Source: VMCP01 sp964415065
GTDB taxonomy: Bacteria; Bacteroidota; Bacteroidia; NS11-12g; UBA955
Length of the DNA: 64,000 bases
Assembly: GCA_964415065.1 (NCBI GenBank)
Contig: CAYPYX010000010.1
Coordinates: 1-64,000 of the forward strand
Direction: 5' to 3'
Both the position numbers and the translations under genes were made by a program. The notes beneath the pieces were generated by a model. It did no database searches and was not told the origin of the DNA. It saw only the letters and a list, made by a program, of their open reading frames with translations. Positions 60,119-64,000 of the stretch are shown one piece after another. Position 1 is the first letter of the stretch; each line of letters opens with the position of its first letter.

Positions 60119-60700
60119 ATGAATCTTAATTATTTCTTTTCCAATCTCAAAAAAAGCACTTTTGACCAAATGAACAGCGGTCAAAAAATCTTTTTGAAGA
60201 ATACAGCTATTTCCATTTTCTTGTGGATACTTATTGCTGATTGGTTAGTTATTCATAATTTTTTAATTGAAAATTTAGCTAAAGCTTCAGCTTTAGCTGT
60301 TGAGTTTTTTACGGGTGAGAGGCCTACCATATTTTGTTTTAATAAACCAAATGGTGGTGGGGAGATTTTAAGCAATGTAAAAGATGCTCGGGGATATGTA
60401 AGGATTGGTTCTCCATGTGATGCTTGGGAACTGTATTACCTTGGTGTTGCATTTATATGGGTTTTCCCTCAAGGCACGTGGAAACGGAAATTGATGTATT
60501 CCTTAATAATTCTTTTCGTTTTATATGTAACCAACATATTACGCGTTGCTGGTTTATTCCAAATTTCAAAGGATCATCCCGATTGGTTTCATGTTTTCCA
60601 TAAGACCATTTTTCAGTTTGTTGTATATGCTATCATGTTTATTGTATGGATTTTTTATTTGAGAAAAGCGAAACAAAGAGAATTCTCCGCAAAAGCGTAA
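60119..60700 (+). CDS. xrtF: Exosortase XrtF
   Basis: A 193-residue membrane protein with at least five helices, of the exosortase family. The catalytic triad is in place: C100 in GSPCDAWELYYLG, R142 in NILRVAGLF, and H161 in VFHKTIFQF. In Flavobacteriia, XrtF recognises C-terminal sorting signals of short exported proteins and cleaves or transfers them in the membrane. The start at 60119 (MNLNYFFSN) is preferred; an ATG 27 nt earlier is also possible. Its 3' end overlaps the next gene by 55 bp, a typical layout for this pair. Confidence 0.9.
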   Translation: MNLNYFFSNLKKSTFDQMNSGQKIFLKNTAISIFLWILIADWLVIHNFLIENLAKASALAVEFFTGERPTIFCFNKPNGGGEILSNVKDARGYVRIGSPCDAWELYYLGVAFIWVFPQGTWKRKLMYSLIILFVLYVTNILRVAGLFQISKDHPDWFHVFHKTIFQFVVYAIMFIVWIFYLRKAKQREFSAKA

Positions 60701-61101
60701 AATATATCTTAGTGATCTGGTTGTTATTTGTTGGCTACGGATGGTTCAACAAGTATATGTTTGATAGTTTTCATAAAGGTGGCATTTTCTCATGGCAACC
60801 TATGCGATTTATTATGCGAGAAATCGCTGTTTATGGCATCGGATGGATTGGTTATCATTTTGTCCATAAATATCTCAATCAACCTTTAAGAGTTCAATAT
60901 TGGTTAATTCTTGCGGTGCTGGATGTGTATTGTGTAGTTGTTGCATTTTTTCGATTTAGCGTAGTCGACAATGCGTTTATGTTCAAAGCATACGATCAGG
61001 TATTGAGTTTGATAACTTCGCCTTTGTATTTTATTTTTTTTCTAGCCTATAGCCTGGTGTTCCAAATGGAAGATAAACCTAAAGCTGAGCAAAATTCTTA
61101 A
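60646..61101 (+). CDS. Exosortase F-associated membrane protein
   Basis: A 151-residue membrane protein with four helices, matching the protein found with XrtF in many Flavobacteriia (TIGR04127, flavo_near_exo). Strings of note are KYILVIWLLFVGYGWFNKYMF, MREIAVYGIGWIGYHFVHKYLNQPLRVQYWL and the hydrophobic end SPLYFIFFLAYSLVFQMEDK. It overlaps xrtF by 55 bp and is likely an assembly or stability partner of the exosortase. Confidence 0.87.
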   Translation: MDFLFEKSETKRILRKSVKYILVIWLLFVGYGWFNKYMFDSFHKGGIFSWQPMRFIMREIAVYGIGWIGYHFVHKYLNQPLRVQYWLILAVLDVYCVVVAFFRFSVVDNAFMFKAYDQVLSLITSPLYFIFFLAYSLVFQMEDKPKAEQNS

Positions 61102-61166
61102 TTCGATTATTCTGAGATTTAGTTAAGTTTTATCAAAAAAATGGCCTGGACATTGTACATTGCAAT

Positions 61167-62288
61167 GTGAATTTTCTCAAGACCACGGACTGTTTGAAAT
61201 TAATTCCTTCAAAAACAACGCTCATTATTGCTGTTTTATGTCTCTCAAATCCTATTTGCAGCCAATCTTTTATTGATGCAAAATTATTATACGGGAAAAT
61301 GGTCCCCCATTCGATTTATACTGAACCTTTAGCGGCAACAGTTTCAGGTATTCAATTGGATGCAGATTGGGAAATCCCTATAGAACGTCGTCCTATTTAT
61401 CAAAAAAAGAAGAAGTATTATAGTCAACCGCATTTGGGTGTATCATTGCTAGCAATGGACATGGGAATTCGTACTACGGGTTCACAATTTGGTATGGCTG
61501 TATCCGTGGGTGGAATTCGTCCTTTTTCAGACAAATTTGGCATTAGATGGCGTTTTGCACACGGTATCTCATACCTTACAGAAAAATACGATACGAGTAT
61601 GGAGCCAATTAATTATGGCATAGGTTCCCATATTAACTATATGGGTGTACTAACCGGAGAGTTCCGATTTAAATTCACGCAATATTTAGGTATGAATCTG
61701 GGTTTGAATCTGACCCATTGCTCCAATGGGAATTATAAAAAGCCCAATGTTGGACTCAATGCAATAAATGGCAGTTTTGGCTTGTCATATTCACCCCATT
61801 CAAATCGCACTGAGGGAAAAAGATTATATCGGCTTAAGCATAAGTATTTTGCGTATCCCTATTCTTTGGGTGTAAAATTTGCTATTCGCGAACACTCATT
61901 GGAATTTCCACAACCATCAGCAATTTGGATATTTGATTTTAATTATCGAGTCCAAAAAAACGCAAATGGTTATTGGGATTACGGCATAGAATTATTTTCA
62001 GATCCTAATTACTATTGGGATCAATTTGGGAATTTGTACGGGGTAGAAGCAAAAGATACAAGAGAAGTAGCTCTTAAGGTAGGGAAGGTATTTTTATTTG
62101 GGCGATTAGGACTGCGTTTTGATTTAGGTTATTATGCCTTGAAACCAGTGCATAGCGATAAGCCTTTGTTTTATAATGGATTGGGATGGGATTACAGATT
62201 GTCTCAGAATTGGATACTCCGAAACCGAATAAAAGCTCACTTGAATAAAGCTGATTTTATGGAATGGGGTTTGAGTTATATTTGGTGA
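61167..62288 (+). CDS. PagL-like lipid A deacylase (acyloxyacyl hydrolase family)
   Basis: A 373-residue outer-membrane protein with a signal peptide (TTLIIAVLCLSNPICS). It is a beta-barrel with the PagL motif HxSN: H184-C185-S186-N187 in NLTHCSNGNYKKPN, and the nearby segments GVSLLAMDMGIRTTGSQF and FSDKFGIRWRFAHGIS are also characteristic. It removes the 3-O-acyl chain of lipid A. The start is the GTG at 61167, which overlaps the stop of a 10-codon ATG-initiated leader (61141-61170). TTG starts further on would still leave a signal peptide. A remodelled lipid A might change polymyxin resistance or immunogenicity. Confidence 0.85.
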   Translation: MNFLKTTDCLKLIPSKTTLIIAVLCLSNPICSQSFIDAKLLYGKMVPHSIYTEPLAATVSGIQLDADWEIPIERRPIYQKKKKYYSQPHLGVSLLAMDMGIRTTGSQFGMAVSVGGIRPFSDKFGIRWRFAHGISYLTEKYDTSMEPINYGIGSHINYMGVLTGEFRFKFTQYLGMNLGLNLTHCSNGNYKKPNVGLNAINGSFGLSYSPHSNRTEGKRLYRLKHKYFAYPYSLGVKFAIREHSLEFPQPSAIWIFDFNYRVQKNANGYWDYGIELFSDPNYYWDQFGNLYGVEAKDTREVALKVGKVFLFGRLGLRFDLGYYALKPVHSDKPLFYNGLGWDYRLSQNWILRNRIKAHLNKADFMEWGLSYIW

Positions 62289-62489
62289 AAGAAGATTAGA
62301 TAAAAATTGATCCCTTATCGATCCAACCCAATCAAATACACTCCAATACAATTGGAATTTTCTTTATTCATTCAAGTGTATTTATTCAATGAGTGAATTT
62401 ATTCAATTTATTGTATTTGTCAAATTTAGTTACCAATTTGACCCATCTTAAAATGTGAAATACAATAACATTGGTTGGGATTATTCCAA
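62289..62489. other. Convergent intergenic region
   Basis: About 200 bp with repeated TTTATTCA units (near 62362, 62387 and 62399) and short AT-rich hairpins, for example TTCAATGAGTGAA. No strong terminator; termination may be Rho-dependent. Confidence 0.35.
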
Positions 62490-63173
62490 CTAGAAACGAA
62501 CTCCTAAGCGAATTCCACTACTTCCCATTCCAAGTGAACCAAACGATGATAATTTCGTTTCGGTAGTAACACCTGAACGTGTAGACCAAACTTGTTGGTA
62601 ACCATTAAACACACGTCCATAACCAAACGTTACTTCTGCACCTACAAAAATATTTTTTAATAAATAGTAATCTGCACCAAATACGGCTCCTGCGCCCCAA
62701 CCGAAACTTCCCGAAATATAATTGGTAAACAAGTCGCCTTGAGAATATACAAAACCATTGTATGTATTAGTTCCTTCTTGAGAAGAACCTCCCGTTTGTA
62801 TTTCTGCAACTAATCCCAAATATGGGGATAATTTATCGGTTCCCTTAAAATGGTGTTCAGCTCCAATTCCCCAATTTAGATTCCAAGTAGATTGAGTTAA
62901 TGTACCATAATCATCCATAGCATTGTTGTAAATGCGACTTGAATTTTGGAATAAACTCGCTGCGATCTCAGTTCTTACTGCAAGATTAGGATTTAAAAAG
63001 TAGCGATATTTAATACTAGGTGCATCTAAAGTAATGGGCGCTGATCCAACTTGAAAGTTTAAATTAACTTCTAAACTGTGTTTTTCAGTTTCTGGTTTGT
63101 TGATTTGAGCTTTTGATTTCATTGAAAATAAAGTCATCGCAACAAGCACAAGGGTAAATGATTTAGTTTTCAT
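62490..63173 (-). CDS. Outer membrane beta-barrel protein
   Basis: A 227-residue protein. The signal peptide ends in MKSKAQ (residue 23). The mature part is an eight-stranded-type small barrel (OmpW/BT1926-like), with alternating aromatic strands (SIKYRYFLNPNLAVRTEIAAS, WNLNWGIGAEHHF, GAVFGADYYLLKNIFVGAEVTFGYGRVFNGYQ) and a C-terminal Phe in IRLGVRF. Sequence alone gives no ligand. A paralogue (next gene) is 65 bp upstream on the same strand. Confidence 0.85.
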   Translation of the reverse strand: MKTKSFTLVLVAMTLFSMKSKAQINKPETEKHSLEVNLNFQVGSAPITLDAPSIKYRYFLNPNLAVRTEIAASLFQNSSRIYNNAMDDYGTLTQSTWNLNWGIGAEHHFKGTDKLSPYLGLVAEIQTGGSSQEGTNTYNGFVYSQGDLFTNYISGSFGWGAGAVFGADYYLLKNIFVGAEVTFGYGRVFNGYQQVWSTRSGVTTETKLSSFGSLGMGSSGIRLGVRF

Positions 63174-63238
63174 ATATTTTGTTTTCGGGGATAAATAGCT
63201 CTCAATTTACTATAATTTGTAAAAATAGATATTTTAAA

Positions 63239-64000
63239 TTAAAATTTATAGCCTAATCGGATGCCTTTAGAATAGGTTAAATGACCCTCAAATCCACCAC
63301 CTGAGTAGAATCCATCTTGACTTTCAATGACAGTTCCTGCAGTGACTCTTTTGCCGGTATAATCAGATTTTCGATTAGAAACACCAACCATAAGTTCAGC
63401 GCCAATATAAAATTGTGAATTCAGGTAATAATCCATGCCCAGTACACCGTTTATGAATAGAGCACTTTCGGTTAATGATTTTTCATAGTTGTAACCTTGT
63501 GCGAAGTTTATTCCGTCTTTACTATTATTTGCACGAGTAGATTCTTTATCGTATAACCCCCCAATTTCAAATCCTATGTAGGAATTAATTCTATTTGTGT
63601 GGTTGTAGTGCTCTTCAATTCCTCCCGCTATTAATAGTTGTTGACGGTCATATTTTACTTCTGCTCGAATGGTTTTATTCGGACTGATATCGTTTAAGTC
63701 GTTTTTTATGATTCCCGAAAATCTAACGCGATACGCACGTTTGTTGCTGTAAAAATATCTAGCTTTGAATTCGTCTACTCCAATACCAATCCCAGAGTTA
63801 CCAATGTTAACCAATGCTTCAATATTATAATTTCCCTTTTTTTGTTTAGTGATTACTAAACTTGGATTGGAAATTGGTTGAATCAAAGTTGTTGGATTTG
63901 TTGATGCGGCGTTAGGTGGAGTAGTGACTGAAGAATTTGTGTTTATGGAGGATGTGTTTATTCCTGTACCACTTGGAATTACTTGAGTACTATTGTTTGA
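63239..64000 (-). CDS. Outer membrane beta-barrel protein, N terminus beyond the window
   Basis: The frame is open on the complement from 64000 to its stop at 63239. Residues encoded in the first 115 bp seen are a Ser/Thr/Asn-rich linker (SSINTNSSVTTPPNAA). After this comes a barrel of the same type as the neighbour gene: GNYNIEALVNIGNSGIGIGVDEFKARYFYSNKRAYR, then QLLIAGGIEEHYNH, INSYIGFEIGGLY, and the C-terminal FEGHLTYSKGIRLGYKF. It is a paralogue of the preceding gene, with likely tandem duplication. The true start is outside the window. Confidence 0.85.
   Translation of the reverse strand, partial: SNNSTQVIPSGTGINTSSINTNSSVTTPPNAASTNPTTLIQPISNPSLVITKQKKGNYNIEALVNIGNSGIGIGVDEFKARYFYSNKRAYRVRFSGIIKNDLNDISPNKTIRAEVKYDRQQLLIAGGIEEHYNHTNRINSYIGFEIGGLYDKESTRANNSKDGINFAQGYNYEKSLTESALFINGVLGMDYYLNSQFYIGAELMVGVSNRKSDYTGKRVTAGTVIESQDGFYSGGGFEGHLTYSKGIRLGYKF

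Noticed and set aside
1..64000. CRISPR array or insertion sequence
   Set aside because: I saw no regularly spaced repeats and no transposase gene with terminal inverted repeats.

Overview
The window looks like the chromosome of an AT-rich, Gram-negative Bacteroidota, most likely a member of the Flavobacteriales. The evidence is: two large proteins with type IX secretion (T9SS) C-terminal sorting domains, an exosortase of the XrtF type with its flavobacterial partner protein, a PID-CTERM-like small protein, a TonB receptor of the Bacteroidota carboxypeptidase-regulatory type, and promoters of the Bacteroidota form (-33 TTG, 19 nt, -7 TAnnTTTG), perfectly matched in front of tRNA-Phe. I cannot name a genus.

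Region 1 (1-6.0 kb) is an accessory, defence-like segment. It holds a HipB-like regulator cut by the window edge with no HipA kinase beside it, then a compact leftward operon that I read as an ABC-three-component (ABC-3C) conflict system: Rad50-like ATPase, middle component, effector-side C-terminal component, and a 58-residue membrane protein sharing a GGDVAG motif with that component. An excisionase-like HTH gene and a complete HipBST-type toxin-antitoxin operon follow. The hipB promoter carries three CACATTATAATGTG-like palindromes whose centres are exactly 61 bp apart.

Region 2 (6-30 kb) is mixed. It has two exported proteins, a MoxR/Mg-chelatase-like AAA ATPase with a VWA partner, a membrane protein/histidine kinase/response regulator set, a 1.1-kDa-residue-scale (about 1,060 aa) PKD-type exported protein, small stress-type proteins (DUF1801, YdeI-like), acetyl-CoA synthetase, PhnA, and a peroxiredoxin/thioredoxin/small-protein group. 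A polyphosphate-flavoured leftward cluster follows: Ppx, DUF4956, CotH-like/beta-helix, VTC domain.

Region 3 (30-45 kb) starts with a rightward SulP-DabA-DabB-porin operon (inorganic carbon uptake with its own outer membrane barrel), then polyphosphate kinase, and a lipoprotein/TonB receptor pair. The lipoprotein and ppk upstream regions share TTAAC-N6-TTAAM direct repeats with an 11-bp period, which suggests control by a PhoB-family regulator.

Region 4 (45-64 kb) has the lower meta-cleavage pathway (4-oxalocrotonate decarboxylase, 2-oxopent-4-enoate hydratase, acylating acetaldehyde dehydrogenase, 4-hydroxy-2-oxovalerate aldolase), an OmpA-like lipoprotein, a GH92 mannosidase, a PID-CTERM-like small protein, a T9SS-exported protein, tRNA-Phe, several small singletons, the xrtF pair, a PagL-like lipid A deacylase and two outer-membrane barrel proteins, the last cut by the window end.
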